The translations under genes and the position numbers were made by a program. 64,000 nucleotides of DNA from Archangium gephyra. GTDB lineage: Bacteria; Myxococcota; Myxococcia; Myxococcales; Myxococcaceae. The stretch lies in contig NZ_CP011509.1 in the NCBI RefSeq assembly GCF_001027285.1, forward strand, positions 3,418,501 to 3,482,500, read 5' to 3'. This document shows, piece after piece, positions 34,247-44,324 of this stretch. How positions within the stretch are numbered: the stretch's first letter is position 1; every line of letters begins with the position of its first letter. The notes below the pieces were generated by a model. That model ran no database searches. It saw only the letters and a program-made list of their open reading frames with translations, and was not told where the DNA came from.

Positions 34247-36865
34247 CCCGTCGCGGCACTCGAGCACGGGCGTCTCGTCCGGGCACACGAGGGCCGGAGG
34301 CGTGACGTCCGTCACCGTGACGGTGGCCTCGCACGAAGAGGAGAGCCCCAGGTCATCCGTGCAGGTGAGGGTCACCTTCCGCGAGCCCAGGGCATGTGGG
34401 CACTCCGGTGTCTGCACGCAGCTGAACGTCTCGTCCCCATCCGGGTCGTACGAGCCGTCATCCACGGAGGCACACCCGCGGCACGCGGAGTCCGCCGCGA
34501 CGGTGACGCTGCGGCAGCGCGCCACGGGCCGGCGGTTGACGCAGTAGGTGTTGGGGCAACTGGGGCCGTCGGCCGGGTCATCCCAGACGAACTCGGCGGT
34601 TCCGGTGGCCGGCTCGCGCATTCCCTCGCTCTGGGCGAAGACCTGGAGGGTGTTGTTGCAGGCCTGGAGCGGCAGTGTGAAGGAGTAGGCCGGGTCGATG
34701 CCGCAGTTCGTGCACACGGGCACTTCGGGACCGCCGTTGAGCCGGTACCAGATGCGATCCACGACGGCGGGTTTGCTCTTCACCACACCCGAGATGGGAA
34801 TCGATGGACCCGTGGCACAACCCGAGGCCGACGAGATGCTGACCGAGAGCGGCGGAACCAGCTTGACCCGCTGCCCGCAGCCCAGCGTCACGGAGATGGG
34901 GGCGAAGGTGGCCACGTTCTCGGTGCCATCGTCGCTCACCATGGTGGCCGCTGGCGTGAGGGTGTAGGTGCCCTGCGGAAGCGCCAGGGAGACCGAGCCC
35001 TCCTGTCCGAGCTCCTCCAGCGAGGGCTCGTACCCCACGAAAGCGGGGGTTCCGTAGAGCGTCCCCGCGACCGCGTAGTGGCTCGGCAGGGCTCTCCAAT
35101 CCTTGCCCTTGAAGGAGCCGCCTACCCGGACCTGGGGGTTGTAGAAGCGCCCCGAGGCCGTCGTGTATTGGAGTTGCACCTCGTTGAAGCAGTACTCGTG
35201 GTCGATCTTGTTCCACTGTCCCGCGTCGAGAGAGACGTTGATGGCGCTCTGGTAGGTGTTCTCCTGGCCGAGATTCAGGGTTCCATACCGGAAGTTCGCC
35301 TCGTCATACATGCCGGGCCGGGTGTTGGGATTGACTCCCTCGGACCAGAAGCGGAGCACCAGGTTGCGCTGGGTCCAGTTGTGCGGCAGGTTGTAGGGGT
35401 TGGGGAGCACCTGCTCGTAGGTGGAGGCCAGCTCGCCGCGGGTCCGGTCGAAGTGACCCGGAAAGGCCGTCCGCGAGTCACCTTCATGCGCCGGGACCGC
35501 TGAACGCGCATAGAGGAAGGAGCCGCTGGTTCCGAGGATGACCTGGTTCGGGATTCCGTCGCCATTCGAGTCGTGATCCGCCTCGAAGAAGAGCGATTCC
35601 AGGGTGCTACGGGAGCCAGGGTTCAGGGGGATGAAGGGGTCCGCCAGCCGGACGGCGCCATAGAAATAGGCGGGCCGCATCGCGAAGGCGTGTCGCGTCT
35701 CCCCCTCCACTTCCAGGGTGGGGGAGGTGGTTTGTGCGCCCAGGACCGTGGCCTGTACGGTCCGAGGGGTGACGAAGCGGGTGAACTCGCGTCCCTTGCG
35801 CAGATAGCCGAGCCCGTAGAGCGACCACTCACCGGCTTCCATCGAGCTCATCTTCCACCACGTGGCCGGCTCGCTCACGGGTGAGGTGGGCACCGCGCTG
35901 GAGAAGGAGCGAGAGAGGGGTTCGGGCAGATAGTTGGCGTAGAGGGTTCGGGTATGGCTCAGGGTCTCTCCGGTGAGCTCCCAGGGGCCGGTGAGATGGC
36001 CCAGCGGTGGCTGGATGATGTCGTCCGGGATGGGGGTACAGATCCGGACGACTTCGTCGCAGCCGGCGGTCCAGTTGACGGGCTTCGAGAAGACATACTG
36101 GCGGCCATCCTTGCCCCTGACGAAGTAGTACAGGATCTGCGACCAGTTCGTCCCTCCAGTGACATACCCGGTGTAGCGGGGTTGTGTTCCCAGTCGGTAC
36201 GTGTCGAAGCTGCCGCTCACCGAGGCACTCAGGAAGGCGGGGGAGGGGGTCTGGCAGGTCTCGTCCGTACCGAACTCGAAGTGGACAACGCCAATGCAGC
36301 TCGTGAGCGTGACATCGGTGGGGCCGGGCTGTTGCTCACGGTGCCTGACCACGGATCCAGCCACAGGGGGGAAGTCATAGCTCGCCCCCAAGGTCTGTGC
36401 GCCGCGAGAGCCTCGGAGGGTGTAGACGACGCCAGCATCTCCTCCCGCTCCAGCCTCGACGAGCATGGAGAAGCTGTACTCGGAGGGGCTCTTGAATTGA
36501 ACGGAGGTGGTCGAAGCCGTGAATCCGGCTGGCTTCGTGCTGGTGGCGCTCACGATGGCTCTGTCGTGCCACGGATCCTCGGCCAGCAGCGCGAGGATCT
36601 CCGGATTCCGATTGGTCAACCGCGCGGTGCCCTGGAGGACGTTGTGCTCCAGCTCGATGGTTCCTGCGTCCCCCGCCGTGGCCAGGCTGGCCGGGTCCAG
36701 GAGGAGGTAGGCTTCCTCATCGGTTGCGGAGGCTTCGCTTGGAAAGCCTTCCTCATTCAGGGGGGCGGTGTGCTCGAGCCACTCCGGTTCCTTCGGCTGG
36801 GTATCGCAGGCGGACAGGAGTTGGCTGACGAGAACGGTCAAGAACACGGCATGCGCTTGTCTCAA
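34238..36865 (-). CDS. Surface lipoprotein, 5' part of the frameshifted HYR/kelch gene
   Basis: 876 codons from TTG 36865, which follows a GGAG and gives a good lipoprotein signal (RQAHAVFLTVLVSQLLSA-C); the frame is open further up to 36949. Recognisable features are a calcium-like DHDSNGDGIPN segment near residue 390, a Cys-rich stretch (CPNTYCVNRRPVARCRSV) and the first half of a HYR domain (VTPPALVCPDETPVLECRDGG). It then meets TAG at 34238 in the midst of that domain. The next frame resumes the HYR sequence exactly, so this and the following part are one gene of about 1,350 codons. The N-terminal domain is not recognised. Confidence 0.82.
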   Translation of the reverse strand: MRQAHAVFLTVLVSQLLSACDTQPKEPEWLEHTAPLNEEGFPSEASATDEEAYLLLDPASLATAGDAGTIELEHNVLQGTARLTNRNPEILALLAEDPWHDRAIVSATSTKPAGFTASTTSVQFKSPSEYSFSMLVEAGAGGDAGVVYTLRGSRGAQTLGASYDFPPVAGSVVRHREQQPGPTDVTLTSCIGVVHFEFGTDETCQTPSPAFLSASVSGSFDTYRLGTQPRYTGYVTGGTNWSQILYYFVRGKDGRQYVFSKPVNWTAGCDEVVRICTPIPDDIIQPPLGHLTGPWELTGETLSHTRTLYANYLPEPLSRSFSSAVPTSPVSEPATWWKMSSMEAGEWSLYGLGYLRKGREFTRFVTPRTVQATVLGAQTTSPTLEVEGETRHAFAMRPAYFYGAVRLADPFIPLNPGSRSTLESLFFEADHDSNGDGIPNQVILGTSGSFLYARSAVPAHEGDSRTAFPGHFDRTRGELASTYEQVLPNPYNLPHNWTQRNLVLRFWSEGVNPNTRPGMYDEANFRYGTLNLGQENTYQSAINVSLDAGQWNKIDHEYCFNEVQLQYTTASGRFYNPQVRVGGSFKGKDWRALPSHYAVAGTLYGTPAFVGYEPSLEELGQEGSVSLALPQGTYTLTPAATMVSDDGTENVATFAPISVTLGCGQRVKLVPPLSVSISSASGCATGPSIPISGVVKSKPAVVDRIWYRLNGGPEVPVCTNCGIDPAYSFTLPLQACNNTLQVFAQSEGMREPATGTAEFVWDDPADGPSCPNTYCVNRRPVARCRSVTVAADSACRGCASVDDGSYDPDGDETFSCVQTPECPHALGSRKVTLTCTDDLGLSSSCEATVTVTDVTPPALVCPDETPVLECRDGGR
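34244..34249 (-). other. Frameshift site at a G6 run (minus strand)
   Basis: The minus strand reads GAC GGG GGG CGG TAG. One extra G would give GAC GGG GGG GCG GTA and join the two halves of a HYR domain without loss. The site is a simple homopolymer, so a consensus error or slippage mutation is the first explanation. Confidence 0.85.
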
Positions 36866-36938
36866 ATGGTTTTCTCCATCCTTCACTTTCTCGTGAAGGG
36901 CGGAGACCATGTCAGAAGCGCACTGTCTGTCCAAGACA

Positions 36939-36992
36939 GGGCGCTCCAACCACCTCCTGGTCTTTCCTGTGTGAAATACAGACGGAGCGCCC
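36939..36992 (-). terminator. Long-loop inverted repeat after the M4 protease gene
   Basis: GGGCGCTCC at 36939-36947 is complementary to GGAGCGCCC at 36984-36992. It lies just beyond the stop of the M4 gene (37003) on that strand, with an additional CTGTCT/AGACAG hairpin beside it. Terminator function is plausible, but the 36-base loop is long. Confidence 0.5.
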
Positions 36993-37002
36993 CTCGCGGA
37001 GC

Positions 37003-38817
37003 TCAGTTCACGCCCACGGCGGTCCAGCTCTCCTGCACCTTCTTCACCTCGGCCGAGTTGGCGCCGTACAGGTCCGTGGCGGCCTGCACCGTGGCCTGGC
37101 GGGCCTGGGCGAAGGTGGTCTTCGGCGTCATGTAGTGCTCGAGGGCGCGAGCGAAGACCTTCAGGCCCTTCTCCATCCCGATGCCGTCCTTCACCTCGAG
37201 GCCGGAGGTGCGGTTCTTCCCGCCGTTGGCCAGCAGGTAGAAGGCGTTGTTGGCGATGCCGCTGGAGCCGTGCACCTCGGTCTGCTTCGGGTAGTTCTTG
37301 TAGTTGTCCACCGAGTAGCCGTCCTTCGTCGGGTCATCCATGTAGCGCAGCGCGTCCCCGTTGCCGTTGGCCGGCGTCCACGCGTCCTCGCCCACCTTCC
37401 AGTCGAACTCGACGGCCTTGTTCTTCTGCGCCGCGTACCACTCCACGCCCGAGCCGATGATGTCGCTCATCGCCTCGTTGAGGCCGCCGGACTCGCCCTC
37501 GTAGATGAGGCCCGCGGTGCGCTCGGTGAGGCCGTGGGCGATCTCATGCCCCGCGATGTCCAGCGTGGTGAGCGGGCCGGCCGTCTTCCCGTCGCCATCG
37601 CCGTAGTTCATCTGCGTGCCGTCCCAGTACGCGTTCACGAAGTTGTTGCTGATGTGCACGTTGGACACGAGCTTCTCGCCCTTGCCGTCCAGCGAGTCGC
37701 GGCCGAGCACGTCCTTGATGAAGTCGTACGTCATCTGCGCCCCGTAGTGCGCGTCCACCGCGGCGCGGTTGCGCGTGGAGTCCGTCGACTCGCCCCACAC
37801 GTCGTTCTTGTCGGTGATCTTCACCGGCCTGCTGGCCTGCTCCTTGTTCTGCGCGTCCAGCGTCACCACGCCCTTGCCGCGGCTCGCGTCCTCCAGGCTG
37901 AAGGTGCCGTCCGCGTTCTTCGTCGTGGAGAGCTCCACCTTGCCGCTGTAGAGGCTGGTGTCATCCGTCTTGCCCGTCGCGGGCGGGGTGGGCTTGCCGG
38001 GCGCCGGAGCCGGGGTCGTCGTCGGCGTGCCGCCCCCCGGGGTGCCGCCCGCGCGGGCCTGGGGCAGCTCGATGCCGCCCATCTGGTTGAAGCTGGTGAG
38101 CATCTCGCCGCTGTTGGCGTCCACCAGGTAGTTCATCCGCCGGGGGCGCTCGTTGCCCTCGAGGCCCTTGGTGTGCGTGAGCTCCACGTGGAAGGCCGAG
38201 TGGTAGTTGCCGTCCTTGCCCTGGTAGACGACGCGCTCGGCGGTGGGCGCGCGGTCCGTCCTGCCGGCGAAGTCCTTCTGCGCGAGGGCCAGTGCGTCCT
38301 GGGCCGTCAGCTTCACCGGCTGCGAGCCCAGCCCCGCGGGGATGGTGGAGACGCTGCCGGTCAGTCCCGCCACCTTGCCCTGCTGATCCAGGTGGCTGAC
38401 GAGCTGCTCGCCGAACACCTTCACGCCCTCGTGCGTGCGGTCCAGGCGCACGTGCGTCATGCCCAGCGCGTCGCGCTCGACGGAGCGGGGCGTGACGGCC
38501 TGGGAGATGCCGGCGCCGGGCGCCACGCCGCGGGCCAGCGAGCCCGTCTGCTGCTGGAGGAAGTCCAGCGACTTCTGGATGGCGGACTGCGCCTGCGGGC
38601 TGCTCAGCGCCAGGGGGCCCGTGGTGGGGGCGGCGGCTTGCTGCGCGGTGAGCGCCACCGCGGTGCGCTTGCTCGTCGGCGCGAAGCTCGAGGCCGACTC
38701 GAAGCCCGTGGCCGCGCGGGCCTGGCCCTTGGGCGAGGACACCGGGAGCTCACGGGGGGTGGTGGTGCTGGGCGGGGTGGCGACGGACGGCTTCTGGTTG
38801 CGGTGGGAGATCTGCAT
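37003..38817 (-). CDS. M4 (thermolysin-like) metalloprotease without signal peptide
   Basis: 604 residues from ATG 38817. The N-terminal 100 residues are Ser/Thr/Pro/Ala-rich with no signal peptide. An FTP/PepSY-like propeptide spans about 110-245, then a Pro/Gly/Thr linker (255-285) leads to the catalytic domain. Zinc ligands are HEIAH (His424, His428) and the Glu in GGLNEAMSD (near 448), with the active-site His in HGSSGIANNAFY near 535. M4 enzymes are normally secreted through Sec; absence of a signal here is odd. A sigma-54 promoter and three palindromes lie upstream, and the sigma-54 activator gene is next on the same strand. Confidence 0.93.
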   Translation of the reverse strand: MQISHRNQKPSVATPPSTTTPRELPVSSPKGQARAATGFESASSFAPTSKRTAVALTAQQAAAPTTGPLALSSPQAQSAIQKSLDFLQQQTGSLARGVAPGAGISQAVTPRSVERDALGMTHVRLDRTHEGVKVFGEQLVSHLDQQGKVAGLTGSVSTIPAGLGSQPVKLTAQDALALAQKDFAGRTDRAPTAERVVYQGKDGNYHSAFHVELTHTKGLEGNERPRRMNYLVDANSGEMLTSFNQMGGIELPQARAGGTPGGGTPTTTPAPAPGKPTPPATGKTDDTSLYSGKVELSTTKNADGTFSLEDASRGKGVVTLDAQNKEQASRPVKITDKNDVWGESTDSTRNRAAVDAHYGAQMTYDFIKDVLGRDSLDGKGEKLVSNVHISNNFVNAYWDGTQMNYGDGDGKTAGPLTTLDIAGHEIAHGLTERTAGLIYEGESGGLNEAMSDIIGSGVEWYAAQKNKAVEFDWKVGEDAWTPANGNGDALRYMDDPTKDGYSVDNYKNYPKQTEVHGSSGIANNAFYLLANGGKNRTSGLEVKDGIGMEKGLKVFARALEHYMTPKTTFAQARQATVQAATDLYGANSAEVKKVQESWTAVGVN

Positions 38818-38861
38818 GGCGGGAGTCTTTCGGTGAGTAAGTAGGTCTCGTGCGCAGTGAA

Positions 38862-38879
38862 GAGCAGGTTGTGTGCCAA
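38862..38879 (-). promoter_or_regulatory. Sigma-54 (-24/-12) promoter of the M4 protease gene
   Basis: The minus strand reads TTGGCACACAACCTGCTC, with GG and GC exactly ten bases apart and a full TGGCAC -24 block. It lies about 45 bp upstream of ATG 38817, and the upstream palindromes begin about 75 bp further away, the expected arrangement for an enhancer-dependent promoter. Confidence 0.83.
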
Positions 38880-38952
38880 CGCGTCGCGTCATGGCACTCG
38901 AACCCGAAGCCCTTGAATTCACACGAGCTGCCCGCCGGGCTCCCACCGGGGC

Positions 38953-39029
38953 TGGTGACAGCCGTCACCACGCCGCACCGGTCTCCCCCTGGTGACAACT
39001 GTCACGCGGTGGTGACGGCTGTCACCACC
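38953..39029. promoter_or_regulatory. Three palindromic activator sites upstream of the M4 promoter
   Basis: Three inverted repeats with the core GGTGAC-N4-GTCACC: TGGTGAC-AGCC-GTCACCA (38953-38970), TGGTGAC-AACT-GTCACG (38990-39006, one arm imperfect) and GGTGGTGAC-GGCT-GTCACCACC (39008-39029, perfect 9-bp arms). The spacing of sites two and three is about 20 bp, near two helical turns. They fill the gap between the activator gene stop and the promoter and are the likely binding sites of that activator. Confidence 0.8.
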
Positions 39030-39034
39030 TCACC

Positions 39035-40417
<1,383 letters not shown>

Positions 40418-40435
40418 GGTTTCGTGACACAGCTA

Positions 40436-43186
40436 CTACAAGCGCGTCGGGCGCCGGGAGGGCTTGGCCAGGCGGCGCTTGGGCTTCTCCTTCTTGGGCG
40501 CTTCCTCCTTGGGGAGGGACTCGAGCCAGGTGTCCACCTCGGACACCTTCGGCGCCAGCCCGGCCTGGGTGAAGCGCTCGCGGGCCTTCACCGCCTCGGC
40601 ACGCGCCTCCGGCTGCTGGCCGGACACCCAGAGCGCCCGGGCCAGGGCGAAGCCCGACACCGCCAGCAGGTCCGGCGGAGCCGAGGTGAAGGTGACGGCC
40701 TGCTTCAGCGGCTCCACCGCCTCCCGCTCCCGCTTCAGGCCCAGCAGCGCCTGGCCCACGCCGTCATAGGAGGGCTGGAGCAGCATCTCATCGGGGGGCA
40801 GCGCCTTGCGCTTGGCCGCGAGCGCCGCCTCGTAGACGGGCAGCGCCTCCTCGTAGCGCTTGAGCTCCAGCAGGCACATGCCCAGCTCGTCCAGCGTCTC
40901 CGCGGTGGGCAGGCTGTCCTTGCCGAAGGTGGCCTCGCGGATGCGGGCCGCCTCGCGCGCATGCTTCAGCGCCTTCTCGTGCTGGCCCATGTCCCGCAGC
41001 GTCCAGGACATCATCACGTGGCGCCGCGCCATGTCCGGGTGCATCGCGCCCACCGACGCCTCCGTCTGCTTCAGCGCCTCCTCCAGCAGCGGCAACGCCT
41101 GGGCGAACTCGCCCATGTCCCGCATCACGCGCCCCAGCAGGAACGTGGTGCGCGCCCGCTTGGGATGGCCCGCGGGCAGCACCTTCGCGTGAATCTGTCT
41201 CGCCTGCTCCAGCAGGGCCTTCGCCTCCGGCAGCCGCTCCTGGGAGATGGCCAGGTTGGCCCGGTTCACCAGCACGTCGCTCTCCAGCAACGGATCTCCG
41301 CCCAGGCGTTGCAGCGTGGCCTCCGCCAGCCCGCCCCAGCCCTCCGCCTGCCCGAAGTGCTGCTGCCCGTCCTCCACGAAGAGCAGCTTGTTGAGGATGG
41401 AGACCTTCAACCGGTCCGCCCGTCCCGCCTCGGCGTCGTAGACGGCCCGCGACAGCAGCTTGGAGGCCTCGGCGGACTCGCCCAGCTGCTCCTGGAGCCA
41501 GCCCAGGTGGAAGCGCAGCTCGGCCACCAGCGGCAGGTGCCCGGTGGCCAGCACCGTAGCCTCCAGCTGGCGCGCCTTCTCCAGCGCCGCCGGGTAGCGG
41601 CCGGAGTCCACCATCGCCTTCACCTCGGCGAGCCGCTCCTCCAGCCGGGAGATGTCCGCGCGCTTCGCCGGGTCCGACGGCAACCGCTGCTGCTCGGAGA
41701 GGGACTCCGCGTCCGCGCACTCCTGCAGCGCGGGCAGCGCATGGGCCGCGTCCAGCGCCTTCTCCACCAGGGGCCCGTCCGCCTCGGACAGCAGCCCCAC
41801 CAGCGCCCCCAGGTCCTTGCGCCGCCGCTCCAGGCACACCACCCGCCGCGACAGCAGCTCCTCGGGCTGCGTCCCGTGCACGCGCGTGGCCTCGCACGCC
41901 TCGGTGCGCTGCCGGGTCCACGCGGCCGCGTACTCCTCCAGCACCCCCGAGACGCGCGCCGCCGTCTCCTTCGCGAAGGGCCGCCCGGTGGCCAGGAAGG
42001 ACGCCTCCAGCTTGCCCTTCGCCGCCGGCTCCCACACCCCGGCCATCAGCTCCCCCGCGCCCGTGCACAGGTGGGACTGCCGGTACGCCGTGCCCGCCAC
42101 CACCGCCAGCGCCGCCGCCGCCGTGCACGCCGCCGCCACCCACCGCTGCCGCTTCACCCGCCGCTGCTCCTGCGACAGCGCCTCCAGCAGCTCCTTCATC
42201 GACGGGAAGCGCGCCGAGGGCTCGAGCGCCAACCCGCGCATCAGCGCCTGCCGCACCCATGCCGGCACCTTCTTGTCGCGCGGCGGCTCCTGGATGAGAT
42301 CCGTGGGGATCTGCTCCGGCTCCATGGGCTCGGTGCGCGCCGAAGCATCCGGCTGCGAGCGCGACGTCGCGAACGCCCGCATGCGCGAGGTCTCGAAGGC
42401 CCGCTTGCGGTAGAGGCCCCAATACAGCGCCGCGCAGAAGCTGAATTGATCCGAGCGCGCGTCCACCTCGCGCCCCTGGTACTGCTCCGGCGACATGTAG
42501 TTGGGCGTGCCCAGCACCACGCCCGTCTGGGTGAGGTTGGCCTCCAGCAGCCGGCGCTCGGGCGGCAGCAGCTGCCGGGCCTCCTCGGACAGGGTGTCCT
42601 CCTCCTGCTCGGGGGCCCCCACCTGGAGCGCCAGGCCGAAGTCGGTGACGTACACGCGGCCGGCGCGGCTCACCAGCACGTTGGCCGGCTTGAAGTCGCG
42701 GTGCACCAGCCCCGCCTCGTGCGCCGCCTGCAACCCCCGGCCCGCCGCCAGGAAGCGCTCCAGCACCTCGCGCCAGGAGTGCCCCTCCTCCAACCACCCG
42801 CTCAGCGTGCCCCCGTCCGCCAGCTCCATGGCGAGGAACACCTGATCCCCCCACATGCCCACGTCGAAGATGGGGATGACGTTGGGGTGGGACACCCGGG
42901 CCATGGCCTGCGCCTCGCGCAGCAGCCGCGCCCGCGCCGTCTCCGACGCCTGCCCCTCCGTCTGCAGCAGCTTGAGGGCCACCTTGCGATCCAGATCCGG
43001 ATCGAACGCCGCGTACACCACCCCCATGCCGCCCTGACCGAGCCGCTCCAACAGGAGGTAGCGCCCCACCTGGGAGACGGGGGGCACGTCCTCCGGCGCC
43101 CGGCCCCGCTGGGACCGGGACCGGCCGGTGTTCGGCGCGGACTCGCGTGTGCCCTTCCCCTTGCTCCGGCTCTTCGAGTCTCTCAT
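40436..43186 (-). CDS. Ser/Thr protein kinase with TPR-rich C-terminus (Pkn2 type)
   Basis: 916 residues. After a basic 40-residue lead the kinase domain has the P-loop LGQGGMGVVY, Lys72, HRDFKPAN (Asp164) and DFG (182-184), so it is an active RD-type kinase. A 35-residue acidic insert lies in the activation segment before GTPNYMSPEQ. A single membrane helix (about 349-367) separates it from a large C-terminal part rich in TPR-like helices (for example ARRHVMMSWTLRDMGQHEKALKHA). The topology puts the kinase in the cytoplasm and the repeats outside it. It is upstream of the FHA activator and probably its input. Confidence 0.94.
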   Translation of the reverse strand: MRDSKSRSKGKGTRESAPNTGRSRSQRGRAPEDVPPVSQVGRYLLLERLGQGGMGVVYAAFDPDLDRKVALKLLQTEGQASETARARLLREAQAMARVSHPNVIPIFDVGMWGDQVFLAMELADGGTLSGWLEEGHSWREVLERFLAAGRGLQAAHEAGLVHRDFKPANVLVSRAGRVYVTDFGLALQVGAPEQEEDTLSEEARQLLPPERRLLEANLTQTGVVLGTPNYMSPEQYQGREVDARSDQFSFCAALYWGLYRKRAFETSRMRAFATSRSQPDASARTEPMEPEQIPTDLIQEPPRDKKVPAWVRQALMRGLALEPSARFPSMKELLEALSQEQRRVKRQRWVAAACTAAAALAVVAGTAYRQSHLCTGAGELMAGVWEPAAKGKLEASFLATGRPFAKETAARVSGVLEEYAAAWTRQRTEACEATRVHGTQPEELLSRRVVCLERRRKDLGALVGLLSEADGPLVEKALDAAHALPALQECADAESLSEQQRLPSDPAKRADISRLEERLAEVKAMVDSGRYPAALEKARQLEATVLATGHLPLVAELRFHLGWLQEQLGESAEASKLLSRAVYDAEAGRADRLKVSILNKLLFVEDGQQHFGQAEGWGGLAEATLQRLGGDPLLESDVLVNRANLAISQERLPEAKALLEQARQIHAKVLPAGHPKRARTTFLLGRVMRDMGEFAQALPLLEEALKQTEASVGAMHPDMARRHVMMSWTLRDMGQHEKALKHAREAARIREATFGKDSLPTAETLDELGMCLLELKRYEEALPVYEAALAAKRKALPPDEMLLQPSYDGVGQALLGLKREREAVEPLKQAVTFTSAPPDLLAVSGFALARALWVSGQQPEARAEAVKARERFTQAGLAPKVSEVDTWLESLPKEEAPKKEKPKRRLAKPSRRPTRL

Positions 43187-43213
43187 GGGTTCCCGAACAT
43201 TCTAACTGGACTG

Positions 43214-43225
43214 TTTCCGCGGAAA
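43214..43225. promoter_or_regulatory. Perfect 12-bp palindrome between kinase and papain-like protease genes
   Basis: TTTCCGCGGAAA lies 28 bp upstream of the kinase start and about 95 bp upstream of the divergent protease start. It could be an operator shared by both promoters. No -24/-12 element is seen in this 133-bp spacer. Confidence 0.45.
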
Positions 43226-43319
43226 AGGGCTACATTGTGCACCGTCCGAAGAAACTTCTGACGGCGCGCGTCGATAAATACGCAAGATTCGCGATTTTCC
43301 AAATCAGGTGGGATGCGAG

Positions 43320-44261
43320 ATGAGCGTGAAACTGTCCTCGATGCTGGGTAGCGCCCTGTCCCGGGCGCTGGAGCTTCCCTCTCAGAGCCGTGTCCAGGCT
43401 CCCACTGCCCCCACGACCCCGGCCGCCAGCACGCCTGCCCCCCTCGTCCCGGGGAGCAGCGACGTCTTCGAGCAGGTGTCCAAGGTCCAGAAGGAGTGGG
43501 AGGCGAAGTTCGCCGACGTGGTCCAGGCGATCGCCCCCGAGCTGGAGCAGCTGGCGCCCCTGGAGTCGAAGTCCCTGAAGGAGCTGGCCAACTCGGTCAA
43601 CGAGTCGCGCAACGTGGTGGCCGGAGACCAGGTCGAGAAGGGCAAGTGGTCGAGCTCCACGCCGGTGCTCCAGCAGACCGAGGACGCCAACTGCGGCGCG
43701 GCGGCGGCGGCCATGCTGACCAAGGCCAAGGGCGGCAAGGAGGCGGTGTCCGACGCGGAGCTGATGGGCGAGCTGGGCGGGCGCTTCGCCTCCAGGGAGG
43801 GCACCACGCCCAAGCAGATGGCCAACATGCTGGCGCACGAGGGCATGAAGGTGAAGGCGGGCACCACCAGCGTCGACAAGGACGCGCTGGAGAGCACCCT
43901 GAAGAGCGGCGGCAAGGCCGTGGCCATGGTGGACTCCAATGAGATCTCCAAGAAGGGGAGCGCGCAGGCGCCCGGCAAGGCGCACTGGGTCGTCATCGAC
44001 GGCATGGATGACCAGGGCCGCTTCATGGTGAAGGACCCGGGCAGCGCCTCCAGCTACTTCGTGAAGGGCGAGGAGCTGAACAAGGCCATCGACACCGGCC
44101 GCAACACCCACCAGGCCGGCGGCGTGCTCCTCGTGGAGAACGCGCAGACCCCGGAGCCCGCGCCCGTGGTGGCCCAGGAGTCCGAGAAGAACGCGGAGGC
44201 GCTCGGCAACACTCCGGGCGGTGGCTCCATGTCGTGGCGCTTCGGCCGTGAGTCTTCCTGA
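43320..44261 (+). CDS. Papain-like (C39-type) cysteine protease without signal peptide
   Basis: 313 residues from ATG 43320 (AGGTGGG upstream); GTG 43308 is possible. Residues 1-45 are Ser/Ala/Pro/Thr-rich and lack a signal peptide. The catalytic domain has LQQTEDANCGAAAAAML (oxyanion Gln119, Cys125), KAHWVVIDGMD (His222) and MVKDPGS (Asp239), the order of C39/papain-fold peptidases. The C-terminus is a disordered Pro/Glu-rich tail. It is divergent from the Ser/Thr kinase gene and has the same style of unstructured N-terminus as the M4 protease. It may be a secreted or toxin-like effector; that is inference. Confidence 0.85.
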   Translation: MSVKLSSMLGSALSRALELPSQSRVQAPTAPTTPAASTPAPLVPGSSDVFEQVSKVQKEWEAKFADVVQAIAPELEQLAPLESKSLKELANSVNESRNVVAGDQVEKGKWSSSTPVLQQTEDANCGAAAAAMLTKAKGGKEAVSDAELMGELGGRFASREGTTPKQMANMLAHEGMKVKAGTTSVDKDALESTLKSGGKAVAMVDSNEISKKGSAQAPGKAHWVVIDGMDDQGRFMVKDPGSASSYFVKGEELNKAIDTGRNTHQAGGVLLVENAQTPEPAPVVAQESEKNAEALGNTPGGGSMSWRFGRESS

Positions 44262-44324
44262 GCCAGGCTGAAATCCATCTCACATTCCTAGAAAACCGGT
44301 TTCGCGGTTTCTGCTGGATGTCGT

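Noticed and set aside
34238-34252. Programmed -1 frameshift joining the HYR/kelch halves
   Set aside because: The P-site codon could not re-pair cleanly after slipping because the base before the G run is C, and no stimulatory structure is evident. A base-count error or slippage mutation is simpler.
37135-38844. 569-codon plus-strand frame opposite the M4 protease
   Set aside because: Low-complexity Val/Leu/Arg/Ala sequence, and the minus-strand M4 frame has zinc ligands and a promoter.
16771-39029. GGTGAC-N4-GTCACC as an ordinary dispersed REP-like repeat
   Set aside because: In this window the extended palindrome was noticed only upstream of the two sigma-54 promoters, not in other spacers, so a regulatory role fits better. 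A genome-wide count is still needed.
43187-43319. Possible sigma-54 promoter for the papain-like protease
   Set aside because: The best GG and GC pair (GGACTGTTTCCGC) is spaced nine bases apart, not ten, and there is no TGGCAC block or GGTGAC palindrome.
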